A DNA stretch of 64,000 bases from Roseburia faecis (GCF_001406815.1 NZ_CVRR01000006.1:31397-95396), one strand, 5' to 3'. Counted from the first letter of the stretch, positions 8,454-17,451 are shown. Notes: generated from the sequence alone by a model not told the origin. Translations and numbers: made by a program.

Positions 8454-8504
8454 AACTTAGTATTCCTACTAAGTTACTATACATTGATAAGATAGATTTG
8501 TCAA
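8454..8504 (-). promoter_or_regulatory. Promoter and 22-bp palindromic operator of rrf2-nifS-nifU-mnmA
   Basis: Minus strand TTGACA (8499-8504), 17-bp spacer, TATAGT (8476-8481). Immediately downstream, at the expected transcription start, lies a perfect inverted repeat: AACTTAGTA and TACTAAGTT separated by four bases (8454-8475). Position and symmetry fit a repressor operator; the obvious candidate is the Rrf2 protein encoded next. Confidence 0.82.
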
Positions 8505-8511
8505 TCTATTA

Positions 8512-10377
8512 TCAATCGATATTTTTCCTGCTTTCTTTGCGCATTTGTTTCTGGCGGTACATATTCTGATCGGCAAGTGACAAATACTCATCTATAGTCT
8601 CTTCTCCCCCCGCAAACGTCAGCTCTACACCGATACTGATCATAATGTTTTCCTTGGTCAGCCGGCTCTGCACACGATCCGTGTACTGTTGTGCCTTTTC
8701 GGAAGTCGCATATGGGAAAAATCCGATGAACTCATCGCCTCCGTATCTGCATACATATCCCTGCTGTGGGCATTCCTCCTCCAGAACCTGCGCAATTCTT
8801 ATCAGTACCTGATCTCCAAATTCATGTCCATATGTGTCATTCACAGATTTAAAATCATCCGCATCCACAAAGACAAGCGCACATGCTATTCCCTTTTCCT
8901 GATACTTTGCAAATGCCGGACGGATAATGTCCGTATACGCAATCCGGTTACAGATACCGGTCAGCGGATCCCTGTTGTACAGCATCTGGAGTTTGTTTGC
9001 TGCATTCTCCAGCTGTTTTTGCTTAAACTGCGTTTCCAGTGTCTTTACAATCGTGCTGTGAATGTCATAATAATATGGATTATCATACAGAAAGCGTCCG
9101 TTTTTCATTACCAGATAGCCAACCGACTGTTCCCGGAAATGAATCGGGGTAAACAGATAGGCATTCTGACTTCCTGTTTCTTCCAGATGGCGGTTCAGTT
9201 CCCCGACACTGGCAAATGCCATTCTCTTATGGTTCTCAAATCCATCTGCCACCACAAGATTCTTTTCATCATAGCCTTCCACCGGAAAATCCGTATCCTC
9301 ATCGGCCGCAAACAGCTTGCGATCCACCACAAAATATACCCCGTCACATCTCAGTTTCTGGAAATAGTCAACAATATATTCAAAAATTTCCCGGAAACCA
9401 TTGCACCTTGCCATCTGCGCTTCCAATTCCACGAGAAGGGAATCATCTTCATCTTTTTTGACCGTTGCAACAATCTTTTCCCTTAAATATTCGCGGTAGT
9501 TTACCATGCCGTTATTCGGACAGCCACAGCTTTCTCCGTAAATACAGGTAACCGGAATATAGTTGCGTTCTTCCACCGGTTTTCCTTCCCAGATACGGAG
9601 CAGTACATCCACACAAAGCTTTCCGATCTCCTCCCGGTCCTGAAATACAGTCGTAATCTGCGGACGGAAATAGGCTGCCTTATCCAGATTATCAAAGCCC
9701 GTCACCAGAAAATCGTCCGGTACGCGGTACCCCCACTGTTCTGCCTCTGCACAGATTCCTGCCGCAATATTGTCATTTGCACAGACAAACACATCCGGAA
9801 GTTTCGAGCCGCTATGGACATACTCCCGCATATAGTTCACGCCGGTCTCATAGTCGTAATCCCCACATAAAATCGGATTGTCATCCAATGTCATTCCATA
9901 TTTTTTCAGGCATTCGCAGTACGCAGCAACACGTTCAAAATTTCCGAAAGCATCTTCCGGGCCTCCGGCAAAAACAAATCTGCGGCATCCATGCACTTCG
10001 TATAAATGTGTCATAAGTTCACGGATCGGACGCCGGTTATCTGCGCCTACATAATAAAATCCGCTGATATACCAGTCCAGGGAAAGAACCGGAACCCCGC
10101 AATTCTGCAGGCGTTCTACAATCTTTTCTTTTTGCCAGACATCCACAATATTGCTTCCATCCAGTATAATTCCATCAAACGCTGACAGATCCGGCAGATT
10201 ATAAATATTATATTCGCCCGTATTATGCAATGCATCTTTGCTCCAATTGCCATAACAATTGTACTGATACAAAGCAATATCCTCATCCAGTTCCCGAATT
10301 CTCCGAATGATTCCATCTACCCAGGCATACGTGATCATCCGGCGCCAGCCGTCTGATATCAATGCTATTTTTTTCAA
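8512..10377 (-). CDS. GGDEF protein with LacI/periplasmic-binding-like sensor domain
   Basis: The 621-residue product starts with a LacI-type ligand-binding fold without a DNA-binding head (KKIALISDG, DGIILDGSN, FVCANDNIAAGI, DFLVTGFDN; about residues 1-285), then a middle region of unclear fold (about 300-440, possibly GAF-like), and ends in a GGDEF domain with the intact motif RYGGDEF (about 546-550). No RxxD inhibitory site is visible before it. There is no signal peptide or membrane segment, so it would be a cytoplasmic diguanylate cyclase gated by a small ligand, perhaps a sugar. The start is most likely the TTG at 10377, which has GGGGGAGG just upstream; the ATG at 10398 has no ribosome site. 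Confidence 0.85.
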   Translation of the reverse strand: MKKIALISDGWRRMITYAWVDGIIRRIRELDEDIALYQYNCYGNWSKDALHNTGEYNIYNLPDLSAFDGIILDGSNIVDVWQKEKIVERLQNCGVPVLSLDWYISGFYYVGADNRRPIRELMTHLYEVHGCRRFVFAGGPEDAFGNFERVAAYCECLKKYGMTLDDNPILCGDYDYETGVNYMREYVHSGSKLPDVFVCANDNIAAGICAEAEQWGYRVPDDFLVTGFDNLDKAAYFRPQITTVFQDREEIGKLCVDVLLRIWEGKPVEERNYIPVTCIYGESCGCPNNGMVNYREYLREKIVATVKKDEDDSLLVELEAQMARCNGFREIFEYIVDYFQKLRCDGVYFVVDRKLFAADEDTDFPVEGYDEKNLVVADGFENHKRMAFASVGELNRHLEETGSQNAYLFTPIHFREQSVGYLVMKNGRFLYDNPYYYDIHSTIVKTLETQFKQKQLENAANKLQMLYNRDPLTGICNRIAYTDIIRPAFAKYQEKGIACALVFVDADDFKSVNDTYGHEFGDQVLIRIAQVLEEECPQQGYVCRYGGDEFIGFFPYATSEKAQQYTDRVQSRLTKENIMISIGVELTFAGGEETIDEYLSLADQNMYRQKQMRKESRKNID

Positions 10378-10473
10378 TTGTCCTCCCCCATATACCAATT
10401 CATGCCGATATGTTTAATTTATCACAAAAAACCAAAGGCTTCAATGCTGTTCTATACAAAAAACATGTATCCT

Positions 10474-10502
10474 TTGTGATTTTTCACTTTTTATGATATG
10501 AT
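10474..10502 (+). promoter_or_regulatory. Promoter of the DUF4321 gene
   Basis: TTGTGA (10474-10479), 17-bp spacer, TATGAT (10497-10502), 33 bp before the start of the gene at 10535. Confidence 0.6.
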
Positions 10503-10534
10503 AGGAGTCTAGACTTTAGAAAAGAGGATATTTT

Positions 10535-10798
10535 ATGGCAAAAGGAACTGCTGGGAAAAACTATTGGGCACTTCTTTTGATGATTCTCGCAGGTGTTGTA
10601 CTGGGTGGCTTTATCGGTCAGCTTAGTGCCGGTGTTCCGGCTCTCCGCTGGCTGAATTACGGACAGACCTTTGGTCTTTCCAACCCACTGGTACTTGATC
10701 TGGGAATTCTGGTGCTCACATTTGGATTAACCATAAAAATAACGATCGCCGGCATCATCGGAATTGTGCTGGCGATCCTGATTTATCGATTCCTGTAA
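10535..10798 (+). CDS. DUF4321 small membrane protein
   Basis: An 87-residue hydrophobic protein with two or three predicted membrane segments (WALLLMILAGVVLGGFIG; LVLDLGILVLTFGLTIKI; IAGIIGIVLAILIYRFL). It matches the DUF4321 pattern common in Clostridia, usually near maf or radC; here it stands alone between a GGDEF gene and a patatin gene. Function is unknown. AGAGGA precedes the ATG. Confidence 0.8.
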   Translation: MAKGTAGKNYWALLLMILAGVVLGGFIGQLSAGVPALRWLNYGQTFGLSNPLVLDLGILVLTFGLTIKITIAGIIGIVLAILIYRFL

Positions 10799-10805
10799 CA
10801 GGTGC

Positions 10806-11654
10806 TTATTTCAGGAAACGCTCGAGACTGCGCATATGCTCCTTCATCGTCTCCCGTCCCATGCGGTAGGCGGCAAGGAGTCTCTGCCGGTCTCTTTCTA
10901 CTTTGCTGACTTCTATCTTTTTTGGCGGACGAATGACAAACAATTCCCCACGTTCTTCTTTTTCCCTGATATATTCCAGTTCTTCGTTGTAATGCTCATG
11001 CCGGTGTTCCATGGCATCAATCATCGCCGGATACCTGCGAAGCGATACTTTCGCCAGCGGCATCAGCTGATTCTTTTTTTTCACATAATCCCGCGGCTGC
11101 GTCAGAACCACTACCGTTTTATCAAACCCAAGTTCCTGCATTTTCTGCACCGGAATAGAATCTGCTACGCCTCCATCAAGCAATTCATATCCGTCTACAC
11201 AGACCGGCTTTGACACAATCGGCATGGATGCCGATGCTCTCATCCATTCCATTTCTGTCTTATCACACCGATCCACTTTTTTGTAAAGAGCTTTCCCGGT
11301 TTTGGCATCTGTCACCACCACGTAAAAATCCATCGGATTCTTGCGGTAAGCCTCATAATCAAATGGGTCAAGATGCTCTGGGATATCATGATAACAGAAC
11401 TGTTCCCCGAACATATCCCCTGTTTTCAAAAATGTGCGCAGTCCCGCATACTGCGGTTTATTGCAGTACGCTGCATTGTAACGAATGACGCGTCCCGGCT
11501 GACTAGACTTATAATTACAGCCAAACACTGCCCCTGCTGACACGCCCATCGCTCCGTCAAATGTTATCTGATGCTCCATCATCACGTCGATGACTCCGGC
11601 GGTGAACATTCCACGCATGGCTCCGCCTTCCATGACCAGTCCTTTTTTCATCAT
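10806..11654 (-). CDS. Patatin-like phospholipase family protein
   Basis: A 282-residue patatin-fold acyl hydrolase. It has the oxyanion segment EGGAMRGMF (9-17), the nucleophile elbow GVSAG (37-41, Ser39) and the catalytic aspartate in LLDGGVADSIPV (DGG, 160-162), the Ser-Asp dyad of bacterial patatins. No signal peptide, so cytoplasmic or peripheral membrane. It resembles the YjjU-like group found in many Firmicutes. It converges on the DUF4321 gene 7 bp away. Substrate is unknown. Confidence 0.9.
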   Translation of the reverse strand: MMKKGLVMEGGAMRGMFTAGVIDVMMEHQITFDGAMGVSAGAVFGCNYKSSQPGRVIRYNAAYCNKPQYAGLRTFLKTGDMFGEQFCYHDIPEHLDPFDYEAYRKNPMDFYVVVTDAKTGKALYKKVDRCDKTEMEWMRASASMPIVSKPVCVDGYELLDGGVADSIPVQKMQELGFDKTVVVLTQPRDYVKKKNQLMPLAKVSLRRYPAMIDAMEHRHEHYNEELEYIREKEERGELFVIRPPKKIEVSKVERDRQRLLAAYRMGRETMKEHMRSLERFLK

Positions 11655-11839
11655 CGAATCCCTTCTTTAAATAAGCAATACTTTTTGATTCTATCATCTG
11701 TTTTGTATTCTAGCTTTCTTTCTCCATGATTTCAAGGGGCGAAACCATGATTCTACCTTAACATTTCCTTATTTTTACATAATCCCGCTTTCTTCTGCCC
11801 AAACTAATAAATATTTGTAGAGGAAAAGGAGTATGCCCT

Positions 11840-12877
11840 ATGTATGGTTCACTATTTTATGTATTGCCCATTCTGGCAGTAATTGCAAAAACTGTTTTCC
11901 GCGCAGTCCTTCCCTTACTGATCGGCTGTATGATTGCCTATGTAGTTAATATCCTTATGTGTTTTTACGAAAAAGGATATGCAAGAATATGCCGTATGGC
12001 AGCCATTGCGCCCTTACAGCGTCCCCTATGTATGACACTCTCCTACCTTTCGCTTGTGCTTGTGATCCTGATCTTATGGTGGATGATCGTCCCTCAGCTG
12101 TTATCCTGCATCCGGATCATCGCAACCGATTTCCCCCAGGTTTTAGAATTACTGTGTGAGTGGGCAAACGAACATCTGCAAATGGATCTTGGCATGGGAA
12201 ACGAAATCCGGGCATGGATGAATGAACCCTTTTGCTGGGATACACTGATTGTAAAAATCCCCCGTCTGGCAAAAGGCATGAAAACTTCCCTGGAGAAACT
12301 TGGCAGCTGGCTTTTAATTTTTCTGCCGGGACTGATGTTTTCTTTTTATCTGCTTGCTGCCAAAGAATCCCTCTTACGGATGGGCAGTTCCCTGATCGAC
12401 CGGTGTTTCGGTGTTTTCCAAGGGAAAAAAATACGTTACGTACTGACGGTTCTCAATCAGTCCTTCCATCATTTTCTGGCAGGGCAAACCATAGAGGCCG
12501 TAATCCTCGGTATGCTTTGTACCATCGGCATGTGGATTCTGCGTCTCCCCTATGCTGCCATGATCGGTTGTCTGGTAGGTGTAACCGCGTTGCTACCGGT
12601 CATCGGAGCTTATATCGGTGCCGCAGCCGGTGCGTGTATGCTTCTTACGGTTTCCCCGGTAAAAGCACTGGTATTTCTTATCTTTTTAACGATTCTCCAG
12701 CAGATCGAAGGCAATTTTATCTATCCCCGTGTGGTCGGACATTCCATCGGGCTGCCCGGCATCTGGGTACTTGCCGCAGTCATTGTCGGCGGTGGGGCAT
12801 TCGGTATCTGGGGAATCCTGTTTGCCGTGCCACTTGCAGCAGCCATCTACCGGCTGCTCCGTCCCTCAATCAATTAA
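11840..12877 (+). CDS. AI-2E/PerM-family transport protein
   Basis: A 345-residue polytopic membrane protein. It has an N-terminal hydrophobic pair, a soluble segment (about 85-160) and a C-terminal block of segments with VEAVILGMLCTIGMWILRLPYAAMIG-type sequence, PVIGAYIGA and the conserved LQQIEGNFIYPRVVGHSIGLPGIWVL, all typical of the AI-2E transporter (UPF0118) family. Members export diverse substrates or act as Na/H antiporters; the family name does not prove AI-2 transport. AAGGAG lies eight bases before the ATG. Confidence 0.9.
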   Translation: MYGSLFYVLPILAVIAKTVFRAVLPLLIGCMIAYVVNILMCFYEKGYARICRMAAIAPLQRPLCMTLSYLSLVLVILILWWMIVPQLLSCIRIIATDFPQVLELLCEWANEHLQMDLGMGNEIRAWMNEPFCWDTLIVKIPRLAKGMKTSLEKLGSWLLIFLPGLMFSFYLLAAKESLLRMGSSLIDRCFGVFQGKKIRYVLTVLNQSFHHFLAGQTIEAVILGMLCTIGMWILRLPYAAMIGCLVGVTALLPVIGAYIGAAAGACMLLTVSPVKALVFLIFLTILQQIEGNFIYPRVVGHSIGLPGIWVLAAVIVGGGAFGIWGILFAVPLAAAIYRLLRPSIN

Positions 12878-12906
12878 AGCCGTGCAGCAACGCTGCACGG
12901 CTTCTT
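12878..12906 (+). terminator. Hairpin terminator after the AI-2E-type gene
   Basis: AGCCGTGCAGC (12878-12888), three-base loop, GCTGCACGGCT (12892-12902), then TCTT. It starts one base after the stop codon and also lies downstream of the convergent lacI-type gene, so it may act both ways. Confidence 0.75.
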
Positions 12907-12921
12907 AAAAATAAGCAGAAA

Positions 12922-13923
12922 TCAAATAGAGCTTACGCTCTCTGTGTTTTTTAAACTAAATGGAACCAGTTCATGTGTGGCCGGTTTGTTGAGATCAATC
13001 ATGCCAAACAACAGATCAATACTTTTTCTGGCAATCTTTTCATACCCCTGACAAACCGTCACAATCTTTGGATTATAATAATCTGCAAGAAGTGTTCCGT
13101 CAAATCCGATCACCGAGATATCCTCCGGTACCCGCAGACCCGCATCAAAAATTGCGCGCATGGCACCAACTGCCATCACATCACTCATGGCAAAAACCGC
13201 TGTAATGGATCTTTTGGAAGCCAGCATCCGGTTCATGGCATTGTATGCACTCTCATATGAGAACCGCGCTACCGCATAACTTTCTTCCTCAAATTCACAG
13301 CCATGTTTTATAAAGCTGCGCTTCGCTCCTGCTTTACGATATTTACTTGGGGAAGATAATGCCATATCTCCCCCGATAACAGCAACATCGCGATGTCCGT
13401 GATCAAACAGATAATCAACCGCCATCTCCGCAGCTGCCATATCATCTGTTGAAACCGATGCAAGATTCCGAAATCCCAGTTTATCCGCCCGATCTGTCAC
13501 CAGCACACACGGAACATTGACCAGTTCAAATTCTTCATGAAAGTACTGTATATTACCTCCAAGGAACAAAATCCCCATTGGCTTATGTTCCCTGCACATC
13601 CGCACAGCCTCTTTCACTTCATCTGCATCTTCATCCAGATAATGCACCCGCAGAGAATAATCCGATCCCTCGATAGTATCCTGAATTACCTCTATGATAT
13701 TTGTAAACAGCATATTCGAAGTACCTTTTACGAGAATCAGAATACTCTGGCTCACAGTCTGTTTTAAATGCTTGGCATTGTTATTTGGTACAAACTGGTA
13801 AGCTTCCACAATTCGCATAATGCGGTCACGGGCTTCTTCGCTGACATCTCTTCTTCCATTCAGGACACGGGAAACCGTACTGACAGAATATCCTGCCTCT
13901 TTCGCAATATCTACAATTGTCAT
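12922..13923 (-). CDS. LacI-family transcriptional regulator of the sugar ABC operon
   Basis: A 333-residue LacI/GalR regulator. The N-terminal HTH reads MTIVDIAKEAGYSVSTVSRVLNG (1-23) with hinge AKHLKQ, followed by a periplasmic-binding-like sensor (LFLGGNI, LVTDRADKLG, VFAMSDVMAVGAMRA, DISVIGFDGT). It is the last gene of the cluster binding protein-permease-permease-lacI, all on the minus strand. The paired AACGTT operator in front of the first gene (17298-17333) is the likely target, giving sugar-induced expression. The sugar is not evident. Confidence 0.92.
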   Translation of the reverse strand: MTIVDIAKEAGYSVSTVSRVLNGRRDVSEEARDRIMRIVEAYQFVPNNNAKHLKQTVSQSILILVKGTSNMLFTNIIEVIQDTIEGSDYSLRVHYLDEDADEVKEAVRMCREHKPMGILFLGGNIQYFHEEFELVNVPCVLVTDRADKLGFRNLASVSTDDMAAAEMAVDYLFDHGHRDVAVIGGDMALSSPSKYRKAGAKRSFIKHGCEFEEESYAVARFSYESAYNAMNRMLASKRSITAVFAMSDVMAVGAMRAIFDAGLRVPEDISVIGFDGTLLADYYNPKIVTVCQGYEKIARKSIDLLFGMIDLNKPATHELVPFSLKNTESVSSI

Positions 13924-13960
13924 TCCTTCACCTCGTATATACAGACGAAATGTCTATTTT

Positions 13961-14869
13961 CTAGCCCTTGACAGCACCTGCAAGAACTCCTTCTATTATA
14001 TATTTCTGGCACGCAATATAAAAGATAATAATTGGCAGAATTGCAAGAACAAGTACCGCCATCATGGCACCCCAGTCGATCTGTCCATGACTCTGTTTCA
14101 GAAACTGGATTGCGATCGGAATGGTTTTATACTTATTAATATTCAACACCAGACTCGGCAGAAGGTAATCATTCCATACCCACATCGCCTCAAGGATTGC
14201 TACCGTTACCGTCGTTGGCTTTAAAATTGGAAAAACCACCTTAAAAAAGGTCTGTAATGGTGTACATCCATCAATCATTGCAGCTTCTTCAATTTCCAGG
14301 GAAATTCCCTTTACAAAGCCGGTAAACATGAAAACGGCCAGCCCCGCTCCAAATCCCAGATATACAACAATAATTCCAAGAGGATTGGACAGATGTAAAA
14401 GGTTTGCAAATTTTGATAACGTAAACATTACCATCTGGAATGGAACAATCATAGAAAACAGACACAGTACATAAATTGTTTTCGTCACTTTTGTATGGAC
14501 TCTGGTAATATACCATGCACACATGGAGCAGCAGATAATAATCAATGCAACCGACCCTACTGTAATAAACAGGGAAATCCCAAAACTGTTCCAGAAATTT
14601 GTCTTACGGATACCGTTGGAATAGTTCAGCCAGCCACAGAATGCACGTTCAACACCATGGATAAATTTATCCCAGCCAGCGGAAAGCGGCTCTGTTCCAA
14701 GTGTAAACGGATGTCTGAAAATAAAGGCTTTTCTTTTAAAGGAATTTAAAAGGACTACCAGAATTGGTGCAATCCATAAAATGCTGATAACCGTAAATGC
14801 CAGTGTCCAGATCCAGCCATGTTTTGCCTGACGGACAGCACTTACCTGATTGTTATTCTTTTTAGCCAT
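13961..14869 (-). CDS. Sugar ABC transporter permease, MalG type
   Basis: A 302-residue inner-membrane permease of the carbohydrate uptake CUT1 class with six predicted segments and the EAA loop LEIEEAAMIDGCTPLQTFFKVVFPILKP near residue 205-230, which docks the ATPase. Its start overlaps the stop of the partner permease gene at 14869, so the two are coupled. No ATPase gene is present, so a shared MsmK-like ATPase encoded elsewhere is expected. Confidence 0.93.
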   Translation of the reverse strand: MAKKNNNQVSAVRQAKHGWIWTLAFTVISILWIAPILVVLLNSFKRKAFIFRHPFTLGTEPLSAGWDKFIHGVERAFCGWLNYSNGIRKTNFWNSFGISLFITVGSVALIIICCSMCAWYITRVHTKVTKTIYVLCLFSMIVPFQMVMFTLSKFANLLHLSNPLGIIVVYLGFGAGLAVFMFTGFVKGISLEIEEAAMIDGCTPLQTFFKVVFPILKPTTVTVAILEAMWVWNDYLLPSLVLNINKYKTIPIAIQFLKQSHGQIDWGAMMAVLVLAILPIIIFYIACQKYIIEGVLAGAVKG

Positions 14870-15726
14870 TAGTCCTGCACCTCCTTGCTTGTGGTCAGTT
14901 TATTCTGAATCAGCGCAATAACTGCAACCAGAATAAAGAAGATAACCGCTTTGGCCTGACCAACGCCCTGCCATCCGGTCGTGCCGTACATTGTGTCATA
15001 AATATTTAATGCCAGAAGCTGTGACATCTTAGCCGGATTACCACCGGTCAGAGCGAAGTTCTGATCAAATAACTTAAATCCATTGGTCAGCGTCAGGAAT
15101 GTACAAATGGTGATCGTCGGCATCAGCATCGGAAGTGTTACATACCGGAGCAGCTGCCAGGAATTTGCACCATCAATCTTTGCCGCCTCGATTAATTCTC
15201 CCGGAATATTCTGGATTCCTGCAATATAGATAATCATCATATATCCGATCTGCTGCCAGCATACTACAATAATCATACCCCAGAACGCATACCACTGTGT
15301 GGATACGATTGTCTTGGAGAAATTGGATAATACGCTGTTAAAAATCATTAACCAGATATAACTGAGTACGATACCACCAATCAGGTTGGGCAGGAAAAAT
15401 ACGGTACGGAAAAGATTGGTACCCCTGATGCCTTTGGTAAGTGCCATCGCAATGAGAAATGAAATCACATTGATGATCAGCACCGATACAACCGTAAATA
15501 ACGCTGTATACCATAATGAATGAATAAATGTTGTGTCTAACTTTCCGTTTACAAAAAAGATTCTCGAATAATTCTGTAACCCTTTCCATTTCCAGTCTGT
15601 AACGGTTGTGAACTTACAAAAAGATAAGAAAATTCCATATACAAACGGTACAATAAATCCAATTGCAAACGCAATCATTGTCGGAAGCAGAAAAATCGGG
15701 AAATATTTTTTAATTGCTTTTTCCAT
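14869..15726 (-). CDS. Sugar ABC transporter permease, MalF/UgpA type
   Basis: A 285-residue CUT1 permease with six membrane segments; N-terminus FPIFLLPTMIAFAIGFIVPFVYGIFLSF and EAA loop PGELIEAAKIDGANSWQLLRYVTLPMLMP (about 175-205). It follows the binding-protein gene after a 114-bp gap that contains a hairpin terminator, and overlaps the next permease by one base. Confidence 0.93.
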   Translation of the reverse strand: MEKAIKKYFPIFLLPTMIAFAIGFIVPFVYGIFLSFCKFTTVTDWKWKGLQNYSRIFFVNGKLDTTFIHSLWYTALFTVVSVLIINVISFLIAMALTKGIRGTNLFRTVFFLPNLIGGIVLSYIWLMIFNSVLSNFSKTIVSTQWYAFWGMIIVVCWQQIGYMMIIYIAGIQNIPGELIEAAKIDGANSWQLLRYVTLPMLMPTITICTFLTLTNGFKLFDQNFALTGGNPAKMSQLLALNIYDTMYGTTGWQGVGQAKAVIFFILVAVIALIQNKLTTSKEVQD

Positions 15727-15790
15727 AATACATTCCTTTCACTAACTGCAGCCCCTGCCAGTACCAGCCTGCACTGCAGGTGCTTCTTTT

Positions 15791-15822
15791 AAAAAAGGAG
15801 TAAGCGGCATGCCACTTACCCC
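15791..15822 (-). terminator. Intercistronic terminator between binding-protein and permease genes
   Basis: Minus strand GGGGTAAGTGG (15812-15822) pairs with CCGCTTACTCC (15797-15807) around a CATG loop, followed by TTTTTT. In the middle of the operon it would cut permease relative to binding-protein expression by partial termination. Confidence 0.85.
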
Positions 15823-15840
15823 TTTTCCCATCATCTTTGA

Positions 15841-17235
15841 TTACTGTGCATCATCTTCATGGGCGATCTTCCACTGATTTGCCCATCCATCAACAAATGC
15901 GGTCTTTACAGCATCCCACTCACCTTCACCTGCGGTATAGGCAGTCAGGGCAGAAACAACATCCGCTCTCCAGTCATCTACGTTTGGAGTAGCATTGAAG
16001 CTCCATGCTACAGATGTTTTTCCGTCAGTCATTAACTTGTTTGCAGCCTGTGCAAATGCATTCTTTGTCTCGTAATCACCTGTAAATGTATCATATGGAG
16101 CAGTAAGTCCCATCTGATTTGTAATGGCATCACGTCCCTCGTCAGAAGTGATTACCCAGTTTAAGAACTCAAGTGTTGCATCAATATCTTCCTGAGATGC
16201 CTTTGCGTTCACTGCCCAGTAGTTCTCAGTACCAACACAAAGTCCTTCATTCTCATCATCTACACCAAAGTAAATTGGCATCATGGATAAGTCATCTGCT
16301 GTAACGACATATCCGTTCTCCTCGTTTGTTAACGGAGAGAACTCCCAGTCACCATTCTGGTAGAAGACTGCCTCTCCCATACCAAACTCAGACTCTGCAT
16401 TTAATGCACCGGAATTTAATGTCTTAGGATCTGCTGCGGAATCAGATACATACATATCCCATACGTTTTTGAAGTTATCAAGATAAGTTCCCTTAATGGA
16501 CTCTTCCCCGGCTGTAAGGTCACATCCATCATCCTTGAACTCATAGTACAGTGGCATATTGGCAAGATGTCCGGCAAATCTCCAGGAAGATCCGTCATCC
16601 AGTCCTGCGGAAGCAAATGCCTCTGTCAGGTCAGTTCCAAGTTCTTTATTGATGTCATCAATACGGGAATTGATGTCATCTGCAACTTTCTTTAAAGTAT
16701 CAAAGTTGTTAATCTCATCTACCGAAGAAACTACAGCACCATCCATGCCACAGTATCCTTCCAGAATTGTCTTGTTGTAGATCAGGCCGTAGCACTCATA
16801 GCAGTTTGCAATGGCAGCTACCTTATCATCAGAGTTGATTACAAGAGACTTATCTGTCAGATGCTTGTAAAGTTCAGAGTCCTTCAGATCATATGTATAA
16901 TCGTTCCATGTCTGTGCTGCGGAAGAATTTCCCACATTGAAGATGGTAGGTGCATCTGACTTTGCCATCTCGGACTGTAATGTTGTGTTGTACTGTCCGT
17001 CTGCTGCAGTAAGCACATTTACCTCTACACCGGTCTGATCGGTATAGGTCTCTGCCAGATCCTGCCAGGCTTCGTCTGTCTCTGGTTTAAAGTTTAACAT
17101 GTAAACCTTTCCAGAACTCTTGCTGGTCTTGTCTCCACCCTGTGTGGATGTGCCACCCTTATCGCTTCCGCATCCTGCGAATGCTGTGACAACCATTGCG
17201 GCAACCATTAATGCTGATACAATTTTCTTTTTCAT
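15841..17235 (-). CDS. Sugar ABC transporter substrate-binding lipoprotein
   Basis: A 464-residue extracellular solute-binding protein of the CUT1 type. A lipoprotein signal (MKKKIVSALMVAAMVVTAFAGCGS; lipobox AFAGC with Cys about 22) anchors it outside the membrane. The mature part reads VYMLNFKPETDEAWQDLAETYTDQTGVEVNV, a typical family-1 binding-protein opening, and ends in VSALTAY and FVDGWANQW. First gene of the operon with promoter and operator directly upstream and its own terminator. Ligand is probably an oligosaccharide; which one cannot be read from the sequence. Confidence 0.93.
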   Translation of the reverse strand: MKKKIVSALMVAAMVVTAFAGCGSDKGGTSTQGGDKTSKSSGKVYMLNFKPETDEAWQDLAETYTDQTGVEVNVLTAADGQYNTTLQSEMAKSDAPTIFNVGNSSAAQTWNDYTYDLKDSELYKHLTDKSLVINSDDKVAAIANCYECYGLIYNKTILEGYCGMDGAVVSSVDEINNFDTLKKVADDINSRIDDINKELGTDLTEAFASAGLDDGSSWRFAGHLANMPLYYEFKDDGCDLTAGEESIKGTYLDNFKNVWDMYVSDSAADPKTLNSGALNAESEFGMGEAVFYQNGDWEFSPLTNEENGYVVTADDLSMMPIYFGVDDENEGLCVGTENYWAVNAKASQEDIDATLEFLNWVITSDEGRDAITNQMGLTAPYDTFTGDYETKNAFAQAANKLMTDGKTSVAWSFNATPNVDDWRADVVSALTAYTAGEGEWDAVKTAFVDGWANQWKIAHEDDAQ

Positions 17236-17297
17236 ATTTTCACCCTCCTAAAATAAATACGTTCGTAGAGTTACCGTCCATACGGCAGCCCCTGGTC

Positions 17298-17372
17298 GAA
17301 AACGTTCACGGCAATGTTTCCGGTAACGTTTTCAGTAAGCAGAGTATACACCTTTTTTGCACAGTTTCGCAA
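17298..17372 (-). promoter_or_regulatory. Promoter and paired LacI-type operator of the sugar ABC operon
   Basis: Minus strand TTGCGA (17367-17372), 18-bp spacer, TATACT (17343-17348). Downstream of the start, GAAAACGTT (17298-17306) and AACGTTTTC (17325-17333) form an inverted pair with 18 bp between. Each contains the AACGTT core expected of LacI/GalR operators, so the regulator at 12922 or CcpA could repress here. Confidence 0.75.
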
Positions 17373-17451
17373 GTGTTATTCTCATTTTTGTGAAATAAGT
17401 AAGTTTTCCTCTCTATTTTTCGTGCATATTGCACAACACTTTTCCCTTTGC

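Noticed and set aside
8689..9486. Open frame of 265 codons on the plus strand
   Set aside because: Antisense to the GGDEF gene; composition is that of a reverse-complement shadow.
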